From Streptomyces sp. TLI_105 (GTDB taxonomy: Bacteria; Actinomycetota; Actinomycetes; Streptomycetales; Streptomycetaceae): a DNA stretch of 64,000 nucleotides. Within the stretch, counting starts at the first letter, position 1, and the number at the start of each line of letters is the position of its first letter. The stretch is taken from the NCBI RefSeq assembly GCF_900105415.1, contig NZ_FNSM01000001.1:5171501-5235500 (forward strand). The letters run 5' to 3'. The position numbers and the translations under genes were made by a program. The notes below the pieces were generated by a model, which saw only the letters and a program-made list of their open reading frames with translations, was not told where the DNA came from and ran no database searches. Of the stretch, positions 49,171-58,008 are shown in pieces.

Positions 49171-51702
49171 ATGACGGCATCGACCCCGAACCCCGCGGAC
49201 TCCGGCGCGGCGGCCTCGCGTGACGCGGCCCGCACGGCCAGACGCCTGACGGACGGCACCCTCCCGCGCACGTCCCCACCGGACAAGGACCGCCCCCTGC
49301 CCACCCCGAAACCGGACCGGGGGCCGGACCCGGAGTCGGGCACGGCACCGGGGGCCCCGGCGGGTCCGGCGCCGAGCGGGGAGGGGGAGCCGCCGACGGG
49401 ACCCGCCGTGGCGGGGTCCGCGTCCGGTACGGCGCCGATGCCTCCGACGGGTACGCCGGGGCCGCCCCCGACCGGGCCCGCGCCCGACGCGACGGGACCC
49501 GGCGGGGCGGGGCTTGCGTCCGGTGCGCCGCCGGTGACCTCGACGGGCACGCGGGAGACGCCCCCGGCCGGGGACGTGCCCGGCACGGCGCCGGGGGCGT
49601 CGGAGACGCCGGTTCCGACGGGCGCACCGGTTCCGGCGGGTCCTGTGTCGGGCTCGGGGGCGGTGGTTCCCGGCGGGCCGGGGCCGGGGGCTCCGGCCGG
49701 TCTCGCGCCCGGCTCGGATGTGGCGGTTTCGACCGGGCCCGCGCCCGGGTCGGGTGCGGCGGTTTCCGCCGGGTCCGCGGCCGGGGCGGGCGCCCCGGCT
49801 CCGGCCGGTCTCGCGCCCGGCTCGGATGTGGCGGTTTCGACCGGACCCGCGCCGGGGCCGGGAGCGGCGGTCTCCGCCGGGCCCGTGTCCGGCTCGGGCG
49901 CCTCGACCCCGGTTCCGGCCGGGCCCGCGCCCGCTTCAGGGGCGTCGGCTCCGGCCAGGTCCGCGCCCGTCTCAGGGGCGTCGGCCCCGGCCGGACCCGC
50001 GCCCGTCTCGGGGGCCTCGGCCCCGACCGGGCCCGCGCTCGCCTCCGGGGCATCGGCTCCGACCGGGCCCGCGCCCGGTGCCGGCCCGGACCGGGTGGGT
50101 CCCGGCATCACGCGGGGGCCCTCGGTCGGGCCCGCCTCCGGCGAGGGGGCTGCCGTCGAGGGTGGTTCCGTCCCCGGTGCGTCGGCGGCGGCCCCGGCCC
50201 CCGAGGCCCGACCCTCCGCCGCCCCGGTCCTCGCCGCCCCGGCTCCCGACCGCCCCACCGAGAAGGTCGCCGACGAGGGCGGCGACGGCGACGAGGCTTC
50301 CGTCCTGGCGCCTGCCACGGCCCCCGCTCTCACCCCCGCCCCCGCCGTGCTCGACCTCCGGCGGATCAGTGGGGCGCGGGTCGGCACCGTCGCGGTGCCC
50401 GTCGCCGCCGTGGTGCGGGTGGCGCGGCGGAAGAACGTGATCGGGACCGAGACCACCGGCTCCATCCCGGTGCACCTGCTCTTCCGGGACGAGCCGGAGA
50501 CCGCCGTCCCCGTCGCGGCGGGCGACGAGGGGCCCGACACGATCTCCATGGCCGCGCCGACCCCGCCGGCGGTGGGCCGCAAGCCCGCCATCCCGGCCCC
50601 GTCGAAGGTCCAGTCCGTCCCGACCAAGCCGGACCCCGAGCCCCGGACCGAGCCGACCTCGGAGCCGAACTCCAAGGCGAAGCAGAAGTCGCACTCCACG
50701 CCACCGTCCAAGGCCCCGGCCCGCCCGCAGCCCAAGAACGGGCCGGAGTCCCGGCCGAGGCCGAAGGTCGCCGCCTCGCGTCCCGCCCCCACCGCCGATC
50801 CCGCGCTCGTGGAGCGGCCGGGGGCGGTGCTGCCCGGGTGGGTCGGGGTGGTCGCCGGGGTGCTGGCGATCGCCTGGTGCGCGGGGGTCGTGTGGTGGGT
50901 CGGGGCGGTGCCCGCCGAGGCGGCGCGGATGCTGGGGCTGCCGACACGGCCGTACAACGGCATCCCCCTCGGACAGTGGGCCCTCCTGGCCCTGGGCGTG
51001 GTGCTCGCGCTGTTCGCGCTGGGCGGTCTCACCCGTGGCCGGGTCGGTTACGCCTGGGTGCTGTCCCTGTTCGGCGACTACCGCGGCACGGTCCGCCGTA
51101 CGGGCCTGGTGTGGGTCAGTCCGCTGCTGCTCCGCCGTCGGGTGGACGTCCGGCTGCGGCACTGGCGCAGCGAGCCGCTGTCGGCGGTGGACGCGAAGGG
51201 CACCGCGCTCGACGTGACGGTCCTGGTGGTGTGGCGGGTGCGGGACACGGTCCGGGCGGTGCTCGGGGTCGACGGTCACGAGGACTACCTGCGGGAGCAG
51301 GTGGAGGCGGCGATGGCCCGGGTGCTGTCGCAGCTTCCGGCGGACGCTTTCCACGAGGACGCCCCGACGCTGCGGGACGCGGAGGCGGTCGGCGAGGCCC
51401 TGACGCGGATGCTGTCGGCGGAGTGCGCGCCGGTCGGCGTGGACGTGTTCTCGGCGCAGCCGACGCGCATCGAGTACGCGCCGGAGGTGGCGGCGGCGAT
51501 GCGCCGGCGCCGGATCGCGGCGATCGACGCGAAGCACCGGGACAGCGTGCTGACCTCGGTGGTGGACGCGGTGGACGACGTGGTCCACCGACTGACCAGT
51601 CGTGGTCTGGTGGAGCTGGACGACTACGAGCGCAAGGCGCTGGTCAAGGACCTGACGGTGGCGTTCTACACGGGCAGGACGGGGCCGGTGGAGGGGGTGT
51701 GA
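49171..51702 (+). CDS. SPFH/band-7 domain protein with very long Pro/Ala/Gly arm
   Basis: A 843-residue protein. Residues 1-400 are a low-complexity arm of degenerate repeats around PAGPAPxSGASAP and LAPGSDVAVSTGPAPG. After a small conserved part (RRISGARVGTVAVPVAAVVR) and another Lys/Pro stretch come two membrane helices (GWVGVVAGVLAIAWCAGVVW and WALLALGVVLALFALGGL) and a C-terminal SPFH (stomatin-like) domain: FGDYRGTVRRTGLVWVSP, then ALDVTVLVVWRVRDT and YLREQVEAAMARVLSQLP. SPFH proteins form membrane microdomain scaffolds. ATG 49171 lies 26 bp after the hydrolase gene, with GACCCCGA repeated three times in between. Confidence 0.82.
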   Translation: MTASTPNPADSGAAASRDAARTARRLTDGTLPRTSPPDKDRPLPTPKPDRGPDPESGTAPGAPAGPAPSGEGEPPTGPAVAGSASGTAPMPPTGTPGPPPTGPAPDATGPGGAGLASGAPPVTSTGTRETPPAGDVPGTAPGASETPVPTGAPVPAGPVSGSGAVVPGGPGPGAPAGLAPGSDVAVSTGPAPGSGAAVSAGSAAGAGAPAPAGLAPGSDVAVSTGPAPGPGAAVSAGPVSGSGASTPVPAGPAPASGASAPARSAPVSGASAPAGPAPVSGASAPTGPALASGASAPTGPAPGAGPDRVGPGITRGPSVGPASGEGAAVEGGSVPGASAAAPAPEARPSAAPVLAAPAPDRPTEKVADEGGDGDEASVLAPATAPALTPAPAVLDLRRISGARVGTVAVPVAAVVRVARRKNVIGTETTGSIPVHLLFRDEPETAVPVAAGDEGPDTISMAAPTPPAVGRKPAIPAPSKVQSVPTKPDPEPRTEPTSEPNSKAKQKSHSTPPSKAPARPQPKNGPESRPRPKVAASRPAPTADPALVERPGAVLPGWVGVVAGVLAIAWCAGVVWWVGAVPAEAARMLGLPTRPYNGIPLGQWALLALGVVLALFALGGLTRGRVGYAWVLSLFGDYRGTVRRTGLVWVSPLLLRRRVDVRLRHWRSEPLSAVDAKGTALDVTVLVVWRVRDTVRAVLGVDGHEDYLREQVEAAMARVLSQLPADAFHEDAPTLRDAEAVGEALTRMLSAECAPVGVDVFSAQPTRIEYAPEVAAAMRRRRIAAIDAKHRDSVLTSVVDAVDDVVHRLTSRGLVELDDYERKALVKDLTVAFYTGRTGPVEGV

Positions 51703-51740
51703 GGGGGATGGACACGGCCGACGTCCGTCCATACCTTGGT

Positions 51741-51757
51741 ACTTGGTCCAGACCAAA
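51741..51757 (+). promoter_or_regulatory. dre-type DasR site upstream of the chitin LPMO
   Basis: The perfect 14-bp palindrome TTGGTC-CA-GACCAA (51743-51756), within ACTTGGTCCAGACCAAA, matches the DasR consensus core and lies 73 bp before the LPMO start. Confidence 0.85.
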
Positions 51758-51829
51758 GCACGAGTGAAGCAGTACCGTACGCGCGCGCACGGCCCAACGG
51801 AACTCCCCCACGTTCTCCTGGAGCGAAGC

Positions 51830-52423
51830 ATGCGCAAAAAGTCAGTCGGGGCGGCGGTGGTGGCGCTCGGCGTCGCCGGCGCCACCCTCCTGGGCACCGG
51901 CACCGCCGGCAGCCACGGCTACACCGACTCGCCGATCAGCCGTCAGAAGCTCTGCGCCAACGGCACCGTGACGAACTGCGGACCCATCCAGTGGGAGCCG
52001 CAGTCGGTCGAGGGTCCGAAGGGCTTCCCCGCCGCCGGTCCCGCCGACGGGAAGATCTGCTCCGCCGGGCTCTCGCAGTTCGCGCAGCTCGACGACCCGC
52101 GCGGCGGCGCCTGGCCCGCCACCCGGCTCACGGCGGGGCAGAGCTACGGCTTCCGCTGGCAGTTCACGGCCCGCCACCGCACCACCGACTTCAAGTACTA
52201 CATCACCAGGAACGGCTGGGACCCGACGCAGAAGCTGACGCGGGCCGCGCTCGACCCCCAGCCGTTCCTGACCGTCCCCTACAACAACCAGCAGCCGCCG
52301 GCGACGCTCTCGCACTCCGGGACGATCCCGGCGGGCAAGACGGGCCGGCACCTGATCCTGGCGGTGTGGACGATCGCGGACACCGCGAACGCCTTCTACG
52401 CCTGCTCGGACGTCACGTTCTGA
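51830..52423 (+). CDS. chitin-active lytic polysaccharide monooxygenase (AA10)
   Basis: Secreted copper enzyme of 197 residues that breaks crystalline chitin by oxidation. The signal peptide (SVGAAVVALGVAGATLLGTG) is cut before HGYTDSPISR, so the mature N-terminal His provides half the copper brace; the second His is in FTARHRTTDFKYYI. Other AA10 marks are CGPIQWEPQSVEGPKGFP and a C-terminal Phe near FYACSDVTF. No carbohydrate-binding module. ATG 51830 fits the signal and follows GGAGCGAAGC. Its dre site links it to the chitinase at 59362. Confidence 0.95.
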   Translation: MRKKSVGAAVVALGVAGATLLGTGTAGSHGYTDSPISRQKLCANGTVTNCGPIQWEPQSVEGPKGFPAAGPADGKICSAGLSQFAQLDDPRGGAWPATRLTAGQSYGFRWQFTARHRTTDFKYYITRNGWDPTQKLTRAALDPQPFLTVPYNNQQPPATLSHSGTIPAGKTGRHLILAVWTIADTANAFYACSDVTF

Positions 52424-52462
52424 CGGTCCGTCCCTGACGGTTCAGTTCTGATGGGCCGTCAG
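52420..52462. repeat. 14-bp periodic repeat across the LPMO stop codon
   Basis: CTGACGG, CTGACGG and CTGATGG start at 52420, 52434 and 52448, exactly 14 bp apart; the LPMO stop TGA is inside the first. The third copy also forms an inverted repeat with CCGTCAG (52456-52462), so it might serve as an operator for the following gene. Confidence 0.65.
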
Positions 52463-52476
52463 TTATGGTCCGGCCC

Positions 52477-54150
52477 ATGAGGAGCGCGGACACCGTCGCG
52501 GAGCTCGTACGGCGCCAGTGGGGCGACCACCGGACCGGCCTGAGGGACGAGCACCACACCCTCACCCACCACCAGGTCGCCGCCGGCGCCGCCGCGCGGG
52601 CCGCACTGCTCGTGGACCTGATGCCACCCGTGCCGAGGAGTGAGCCACACCTCGGCATCCTGCTCGACAACACGCCGGAGTACCCGCTCTGGCTCAGCGC
52701 GGCGGCCCTCGCGGGGGCCGCCGTCGCCGGGATCAACCCCACCCGGCGCGGCCCCGAACTCGCCCGGGACATCCTCCACACCGAGTGCCGGGTCCTCGTC
52801 ACCCAGCGCGCCCACCTGCCGCTCCTCGACGGGCTCGCGCTGCCGGGCCTGCGGATCCTGGTCACGGACACCGAGGCCTACCGGGAACTCCTCGCCCCCT
52901 ACGGGAACGCCCGGCCGGGAGACGCCACCCTCGGCCCCGTGCGCCCCGACAGCCGCTTCCTGCTCTCCTTCACCTCCGGTTCGACGGGCGCGCCGAAGGC
53001 CGCCCTGTGCAGCCAGGGGCGCCTGGCCGCCGCGGGCTCCTCGCTCGTCGCCCACTTCTCCGTCGGCCCGGACGACGTCCACTACGTCTGCATGCCGATG
53101 TTCCACGGCAACGCCGTGATCGCCGACTGGGCGCCCGCGCTCGCCGCCGGGGCCGGGGTGGCGCTACGGGCCCGCTTCTCGGCCTCCCGCTTCCTCCCCG
53201 ACGTACGCCGCTTCGGTGCCACGTACTTCACCTACGTGGGCCGAGCCGTGCAGTACCTCCTTGCCACCCCGCCCGGCCCCGACGACCGCGCGCACCCGCT
53301 GCGGCTCGGCTTCGGCACGGAGGCGGGGGCGGTGGACGCGGCCCGCTTCCGGGAACGCTTCGGGGTCCCGCTCGTGGAGGGGTACGGCTCCTCCGAGGGC
53401 GGCGCGGCGATCCAGCGGACCCCGGACACGCCGGCGGGCGCGATCGGCCGGGCGGCACCGGGCGACGACCTGGCGGTGATCGATGCGGAGTCGGGCGAGG
53501 AATGCGCCCCGGCCCGCTTCTCGCCCACGGGCCGGCTCCTCAACGCCGCCGAGGCGGTCGGCGAGCTCGTCAACCGGGGCCGCTCGCCCTTCGAGGGCTA
53601 CTGGCGCAACCCCGAGGCGGAGGCGGCCCGGCTGCGCGGCGGCTGGTACTGGACCGGTGACCTCTTCTACCGGGACGCCGACGGCTTCCTCTACTTCGCG
53701 GGCCGTACGGACGACCGCCTGCGGGTCGACAGCGAGAACCTGGCCGCGGCGATGATCGAGAACATCCTCGCCCGCTGGGACCGGGCGGCGGGGGTCGCCG
53801 TCTACGCGATACCCGACCCGGTGACGGGCGACCAGGTCATGGCGGCGCTGGCCCTGCGGGAGGGCGCGGACTTCGAGCCGGCGGCCTTCGCCGACTTCCT
53901 GGCCGTCCAGCCGGACCTGGGGACGAAGATGGCGCCGCGCTTCGTCCGCGTGATGCGGGAGCTGCCCCTCACGGCCACGAACAAGATCCACCGGGTGGCC
54001 CTCCGCCGGGCGGCGTTCCTCTGTCGGGACCCGGTCTGGTGGCGCCCCACGCCGGGCGCGTCGTACGAGCCCCTGACCCCCTCGGCCGCCACCGCGCTCC
54101 AAGCGCAGTACGTCCGCCATGGCAGGGAACTAAAGTTTACAAATGGCTGA
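52477..54150 (+). CDS. AMP-dependent acyl-CoA synthetase (FadD17-like)
   Basis: ANL-superfamily enzyme, 557 residues, activating a carboxylic acid to acyl-CoA via an acyl-adenylate. P-loop SFTSGSTGAPKAALCSQG, the A5 motif LVEGYGSSEGGAA, A7/A8 region GGWYWTGDLFYRDADGFLYF and RTDDRLRVDSENLAA. The final Lys in LTATNKIHRVALRR is the adenylation Lys. ATG 52477 is close to a promoter-like stretch without ribosome site; it may be leaderless. The FadD17 resemblance is from overall pattern; the substrate (fatty or steroid side-chain acid) is open. Confidence 0.87.
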   Translation: MRSADTVAELVRRQWGDHRTGLRDEHHTLTHHQVAAGAAARAALLVDLMPPVPRSEPHLGILLDNTPEYPLWLSAAALAGAAVAGINPTRRGPELARDILHTECRVLVTQRAHLPLLDGLALPGLRILVTDTEAYRELLAPYGNARPGDATLGPVRPDSRFLLSFTSGSTGAPKAALCSQGRLAAAGSSLVAHFSVGPDDVHYVCMPMFHGNAVIADWAPALAAGAGVALRARFSASRFLPDVRRFGATYFTYVGRAVQYLLATPPGPDDRAHPLRLGFGTEAGAVDAARFRERFGVPLVEGYGSSEGGAAIQRTPDTPAGAIGRAAPGDDLAVIDAESGEECAPARFSPTGRLLNAAEAVGELVNRGRSPFEGYWRNPEAEAARLRGGWYWTGDLFYRDADGFLYFAGRTDDRLRVDSENLAAAMIENILARWDRAAGVAVYAIPDPVTGDQVMAALALREGADFEPAAFADFLAVQPDLGTKMAPRFVRVMRELPLTATNKIHRVALRRAAFLCRDPVWWRPTPGASYEPLTPSAATALQAQYVRHGRELKFTNG

Positions 54151-54165
54151 CCGGTAACTAAAGTT
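54128..54165. promoter_or_regulatory. repeated AACTAAAGTT boxes before a small HTH gene
   Basis: AACTAAAGTT occurs at 54128-54137 (end of the synthetase gene) and 54156-54165 (6 bp before the next start), 28 bp apart. Each is a near palindrome. Their AT-richness stands out here and suggests an operator. Confidence 0.6.
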
Positions 54166-54170
54166 GTCGC

Positions 54171-54683
54171 ATGCCTTCATCTGAGATCACCCCCGAAGAG
54201 CAGGCCGAACTCGACAAGGCCCTCTATGACGCCCTCAACCCGCTCGCGTCGGCCCTGCGGCAGCGAGCGTCCGGGCTGCCGGCCGACCGCATGTGGGCGG
54301 CGGACCCGGTCGACGTGGCTCTGTCCGTACTGTCCGCGTGGAAGGTCGTGGACGCGGAGGTCAAGCGACTGACGGCCATCGCGGCGGGCACCGCCGGGTC
54401 CTACGGCGCGAGCTACGAACAGATGGGTGCCGTGTGGGGCATCACCCGGCAGGGCGCCCGCAAGAAGTGGCCCGACGCCGTCACCCGTGCGGCGGCCGTC
54501 GCACTCGAACTGTGGGGTGGAACGGCCGAACTGACACCCTCGTCCGGAGGCTGGGGTTGGACCGGCAAGGGCGCCGACGGAACGAGCGGCCCGGCCGACG
54601 GCGGCGAACGTTTCGCGACGAGGGAAGAGGCGGCAGCCCACGCGGGAGCCTTCCTCAAGGAGCACGCCCTCGCCCAGTCCTAG
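54171..54683 (+). CDS. putative HTH protein of unknown function
   Basis: A 170-residue protein. Residues 1-70 are helical and acidic (ITPEEQAELDKALYDALNPL). GASYEQMGAVWGITRQGARK (residues 80-99) followed by KWPDAV looks like a helix-turn-helix of the type that checks identity through a TRQGARKKWP motif. The C-terminus is Gly-rich and then helical. No ribosome site is seen before ATG 54171; paired AACTAAAGTT boxes lie directly upstream, consistent with self-regulation. Confidence 0.72.
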   Translation: MPSSEITPEEQAELDKALYDALNPLASALRQRASGLPADRMWAADPVDVALSVLSAWKVVDAEVKRLTAIAAGTAGSYGASYEQMGAVWGITRQGARKKWPDAVTRAAAVALELWGGTAELTPSSGGWGWTGKGADGTSGPADGGERFATREEAAAHAGAFLKEHALAQS

Positions 54684-54690
54684 GGCCCCC

Positions 54691-54737
54691 GCGTTGCGCC
54701 CGCCCGTTCCGCCCTTGCGGAACGGGCGCCTGCAACC
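54691..54737. repeat. interspersed palindromic element, intergenic copy (possible terminator)
   Basis: CGCCCGTTCCGC-CCTT-GCGGAACGGGCG (54701-54728) is a perfect 12-bp hairpin with flanks GCGTTGCGCC and CCTGCAACC. It shares its core with the element inside the permease gene at 40587-40629. Positioned 8 bp after the HTH gene, it can act as terminator. Confidence 0.7.
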
Positions 54738-54827
54738 GGGTGCCGTGGCGGTGGGTCCAGCCCCACCCCGGTCCCACCCCCCAGCCCCATCGCCCCGTCC
54801 GGGCCGGCGGGCCTAACGTGGGGCCGC

Positions 54828-56141
54828 ATGGACCCCCGTACCCCCTGGCAGGCACTCACCCGCCCCCGTTTCCCCCTCGGCCCCTGGCCCTGGCGGGCCG
54901 TCGGATACCTCGTGTCGGGCGGGCTCGTCGGGGCCGTCGCCGGGGCCGGGCTCCTGGTGCTGGGGGTGTTCTCGATGTTCCTCGTCGGGCTGCCGCTGCT
55001 CCTCCTCTCCGGGCTCGCCCTCGGCCGGGTCGAGCGCCTGCGGCTCCGTCTCGTCGACCTGGACCCCGTCCCCGACCCGCACCGCGTCCCCGCCGCGCCC
55101 GGCCTCGCCGCGTGGCTCCGGGTCCGGGCGGGGGAGCAGGCCACCTGGCGGGAGCTCGCGTACGCCCTGCTGTTCGCCACCGTCCTGTGGCCGCTCGACC
55201 TCCTCGCCCTCGCCGTGGGTGTCGGCCTGCCCCTCGCCCTCCTCAGCGCCCCGTTCCGGCTGGCCGCGGACGGATACGAGACCAAGGTCGTCAAGGCGTA
55301 CCTCGTCACCTCCTACCCGGAGGCCCTGGCCGCCGCCCTCATCGGCGCCGTCCTCCTCGTCGCCCTCGCCTACCCGCTCGCCGCCGTCGCCGGCGCCCGC
55401 GCCGCCCTCGCCCGGGCGCTGCTCACGCCCCGTGAGACCGAGAGGGAGGCCGCGATCGGCGAGGTCATCGCCTCCCGTGCCCGGCTCGTCGACGCCTTCG
55501 AGGCCGAGCGGCGCCGCATCGAGCGCGACCTGCACGACGGGGCCCAGCAGCGCCTGGTCGCCCTCACCATGACCCTGGGCCTGGCCCGGCTCGACGCCCC
55601 GCCCGGCGGCCCGCTCGCCGAGCAGCTGGCGAAGGCCCACGCGGAGGCCGGACAGGTCCTGACGGAGCTCCGCGAGCTGATCCACGGCATCCATCCGCAG
55701 GTCCTCGCCGACTACGGACTCGGCCCGGCGCTCGCGGACGCCGCCGACCGCTCCGCCGTCCCCGTCGACGTCGGCGCCGACCTCTCCGCGCTGCCCCGGC
55801 TGCCCGTCGCCGTCGAGAGCGCCGCGTACTTCGCCGGCTGCGAGGCGCTCGCCAACATCGGCAAGCACAGCGGCGCCCGCCGGGCGCGGATCACCGCCCG
55901 GCACACCGGTGGCGTCCTGCGGCTCGACGCCGAGGACGACGGGCGCGGCGGCGCGGACCCGGCCCGGGGCTCCGGCCTCACCGGACTCGCCGACCGGATC
56001 GCCGTCCTCGATGGCACACTGACGATCATGAGCCCGCCGGGCGGGCCGACCCTCCTGAGAGTGGAGATCCCGTGTCCCGCACTGCCGACAGGCTCCGTGT
56101 CGTCCTCGCCGAGGACAGCGTCCTCCTCCGGGAGGGACTGA
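54828..56141 (+). CDS. two-component sensor histidine kinase (NarL/DesK type)
   Basis: A 437-residue membrane kinase. Four hydrophobic segments in the first 205 residues ([20 protein letters not shown] and others) form the sensor; the dimerisation helix is [20 protein letters not shown] with phosphorylated His, followed by the HATPase_c domain with N-box [20 protein letters not shown] and the G-box [14 protein letters not shown]. No extracellular domain of size is seen, so the signal is probably sensed in the membrane. The response-regulator gene overlaps its end by 70 bp. Confidence 0.93.
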   Translation: MDPRTPWQALTRPRFPLGPWPWRAVGYLVSGGLVGAVAGAGLLVLGVFSMFLVGLPLLLLSGLALGRVERLRLRLVDLDPVPDPHRVPAAPGLAAWLRVRAGEQATWRELAYALLFATVLWPLDLLALAVGVGLPLALLSAPFRLAADGYETKVVKAYLVTSYPEALAAALIGAVLLVALAYPLAAVAGARAALARALLTPRETEREAAIGEVIASRARLVDAFEAERRRIERDLHDGAQQRLVALTMTLGLARLDAPPGGPLAEQLAKAHAEAGQVLTELRELIHGIHPQVLADYGLGPALADAADRSAVPVDVGADLSALPRLPVAVESAAYFAGCEALANIGKHSGARRARITARHTGGVLRLDAEDDGRGGADPARGSGLTGLADRIAVLDGTLTIMSPPGGPTLLRVEIPCPALPTGSVSSSPRTASSSGRD

Positions 56142-56734
56142 TCGGGCTCCTGGCCCGGTTCGGCCACGAGGTCGTCGCCGCCGTCGGTGACGCCGACGCC
56201 CTGCGCGAGGCGGTCGCCGTCCACGAGCCCGACATCGTCGTGACCGACGTCCGGATGCCGCCCGGTTTCCAGGACGAGGGCCTGCGCGCGGCGGTCGCGC
56301 TCCGCGCCGAGCGGCCGGCCCTGCCGGTCCTGGTCCTCAGCCAGTACGTGCAGCGCAGCTACGCCGCCGATCTCCTGGACGCGGGCGACGGCACCGGTGT
56401 CGGCTACCTCCTGAAGGACCGGGTCGGGCAGGTGGAGGAGTTCGCGGACGCCCTGGCCCGGGTCGCGGCCGGCGGCACGGTCGTCGATCCGGAGGTCGTG
56501 CGGCAGCTGCTGCGCCGGCACCGGGATCCGCTGGAGGCGCTGACCCCGCGCGAGCGCGAGGTCCTGGGTCTCGTCGCGGAGGGCCGTTCCAACGGGGCGA
56601 TCGCCCGCCGTCTGGTCGTGACCGAGGCCGCCGTCGGCAAGCACATCGGCAACATCCTGGCGAAGCTGGACCTGCCGCCGGCCGAGGACAGCCACCGCCG
56701 GGTCCTCGCCGTCCTCACGTACCTCCGGGCATGA
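56072..56734 (+). CDS. LuxR/NarL-family response regulator
   Basis: A 220-residue DNA-binding regulator paired with the kinase upstream. Receiver domain with [14 protein letters not shown] (acidic pocket), phosphorylated Asp in [11 protein letters not shown], and Lys in GYLLKDRV; C-terminal [23 protein letters not shown] then [18 protein letters not shown] 56072 lies inside the kinase gene, a 70-bp overlap that ensures coupled synthesis. Target genes are not evident. Confidence 0.94.
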   Translation: MSRTADRLRVVLAEDSVLLREGLIGLLARFGHEVVAAVGDADALREAVAVHEPDIVVTDVRMPPGFQDEGLRAAVALRAERPALPVLVLSQYVQRSYAADLLDAGDGTGVGYLLKDRVGQVEEFADALARVAAGGTVVDPEVVRQLLRRHRDPLEALTPREREVLGLVAEGRSNGAIARRLVVTEAAVGKHIGNILAKLDLPPAEDSHRRVLAVLTYLRA

Positions 56735-56736
56735 CG

Positions 56737-56770
56737 AGAAGGGCCCCTCACCGTGGTGAGGGGCCCTTCT
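56737..56770. terminator. bidirectional terminator between response regulator and tRNA-Lys
   Basis: A perfect 16-bp stem beginning AGAAGGGCCCCTCACC with a 2-nt loop, starting 2 bp after the stop codon and ending 6 bp before the tRNA-Lys 3' end. Similar in make-up to the hairpin beside the other tRNA-Lys copy. Confidence 0.85.
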
Positions 56771-56776
56771 CGTCTG

Positions 56777-56850
56777 TGCGCCGCCAGGGACTCGAACCCC
56801 GGACCCGCTGATTAAGAGTCAGCTGCTCTAACCAACTGAGCTAGCGGCGC
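56777..56850 (-). tRNA. tRNA-Lys (anticodon CTT), copy 2
   Basis: Identical over 74 nt to the copy at 47282-47355: acceptor GCGCCGC/GCGGCGC, anticodon CTT, T-arm with TTCGAGT. Shared sequence continues about 20 bp upstream of the 5' end and then fades. Confidence 0.96.
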
Positions 56851-56936
56851 CTGCTGACAGAGAAAATACTACCTGGTCCCGAGGGGTGCTTCCGACCACC
56901 CCGCGGGACCGGCTCCGAGCAGGCCGGGCCGCGGCC

Positions 56937-57695
56937 TCAGATCGCCAGCGAGAGCACCACCGGAGCGGCCCGCCGGTTGAGCGTGTCCGCCGCCGCGCGC
57001 AGCCGGTGGGCGTGCTCGATCGGCAGGGAGAGCGCCAGGCAGCCCACGGCGGAGCCCGCCGTCAGCGGGACGGCCGCGCAGACCGTGCCCACCGCGTACT
57101 CCTGGAGGTCGAGCACGGGGACGGTCGCCGGCTGGCTGTCGAGCTTCGAGAAGAGGATCCGCTCGCTGGTGATCGTCCGGGAGGTCAGCCGGGCGATCTT
57201 GTGCCGGGAGAGGTGGTCCCGGCGGCCGTTCTGGTCGAGCTGGGTGAGCAGGCACTTGCCGACCGCGCTGGCGTGCGCGGCCGAGCGGAAGTCCACCCAC
57301 TCGTTGACCTTGGGCGTGCGCGGGCCGTCGGCGAACTGGGTGATCTTCACCTCGCCGTCGATGTACCGACTGATGTAGACCGCCGCGCCGACGGAGTCCC
57401 GGAGCTCGGTCAGGGTCTCCTGGAGCTTGGCCTCCAGGGCTTCGCGGCGGGTCAGGCCGGAGCCGAGGAGGACGAGGGAGTCCCCGATCACGTACGCGCC
57501 GTCGGCGACCTGCTCGACGTACCCCTCGCGGCGGAGCATGAGGAGCAGTGAGGACAGGTGGGCGACGGGCAGGCCGGTCTCGCGCGCGATCTGGACGTCT
57601 GTCACTCCGCCACCGTGCCGTGAGACCGTCTCGAGGACGCGCAGGGCGTATTGCACCGAGTGGAACGGCGCGGTGGGCTCGGGCTTCAGCGCCAC
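56937..57695 (-). CDS. IclR-family transcriptional regulator
   Basis: A 252-residue regulator. The winged helix covers about residues 12-70 (YALRVLETVSRHGGGVTDVQ, recognition helix in GLPVAHLSSLLLMLRREGYV), and the effector domain shows AAHASAVGKCLLTQLDQ and YAVGTVCAAVPLTAGSAVGC, the usual IclR ligand pocket segments. GTG 57695 follows AGGGGGAAACC. It is divergent from the luciferase-like gene across 313 bp and may act there; no ligand can be named. Confidence 0.92.
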   Translation of the reverse strand: MALKPEPTAPFHSVQYALRVLETVSRHGGGVTDVQIARETGLPVAHLSSLLLMLRREGYVEQVADGAYVIGDSLVLLGSGLTRREALEAKLQETLTELRDSVGAAVYISRYIDGEVKITQFADGPRTPKVNEWVDFRSAAHASAVGKCLLTQLDQNGRRDHLSRHKIARLTSRTITSERILFSKLDSQPATVPVLDLQEYAVGTVCAAVPLTAGSAVGCLALSLPIEHAHRLRAAADTLNRRAAPVVLSLAI

Positions 57696-58008
57696 GGTTT
57701 CCCCCTACCAGGTTGTGACCGCAAGCTTTCGTACCACGATAACCGCCAAGGGCCCTTCACGGGGCGGCTGTTGGCGAGAATGATGCGACGGAGCGGGCCC
57801 CTGGGCTGCGACGCGACACTCTGGCATATGCCCATGTCATGAGTGGCGCGCAGAGCCTCAGGTCAGGGCCGTGCGCGGCGGCGCCGAGGTCGATGTTCGG
57901 CCATCGGCGGGCGCAGAAAATTTCTGCCGCGAGGGAGCGGAATAAGCGGAGACACCCTCCTGTTGTCGTCCTGATGTATCCGCATGTGTGCCGAGGAGGG
58001 CCCCGAAG
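57696..58008. other. divergent promoter region between IclR and luciferase-like genes
   Basis: 313 bp without a gene. It holds a 15-bp perfect palindrome GCAGAAA-A-TTTCTGC (57913-57927) about 80 bp before the + strand gene, and a 10-bp palindrome GGCATATGCC (57823-57832). The first is AT-rich against its surroundings and is a reasonable IclR-type operator. I see no RNA gene. Confidence 0.55.

Noticed and set aside
48669..51032. 787-codon - strand frame rich in Pro/Ala/Gly opposite the SPFH arm
   Set aside because: It is the mirror of a low-complexity repeat; the + strand frame leads into membrane helices and an SPFH domain.
52420..52462. CTGACGG repeats as a three-site operator for the acyl-CoA synthetase gene
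   Set aside because: Possible, but the first copy lies on the LPMO stop codon and the pattern fits the stop-codon duplications seen elsewhere; kept only as a repeat.
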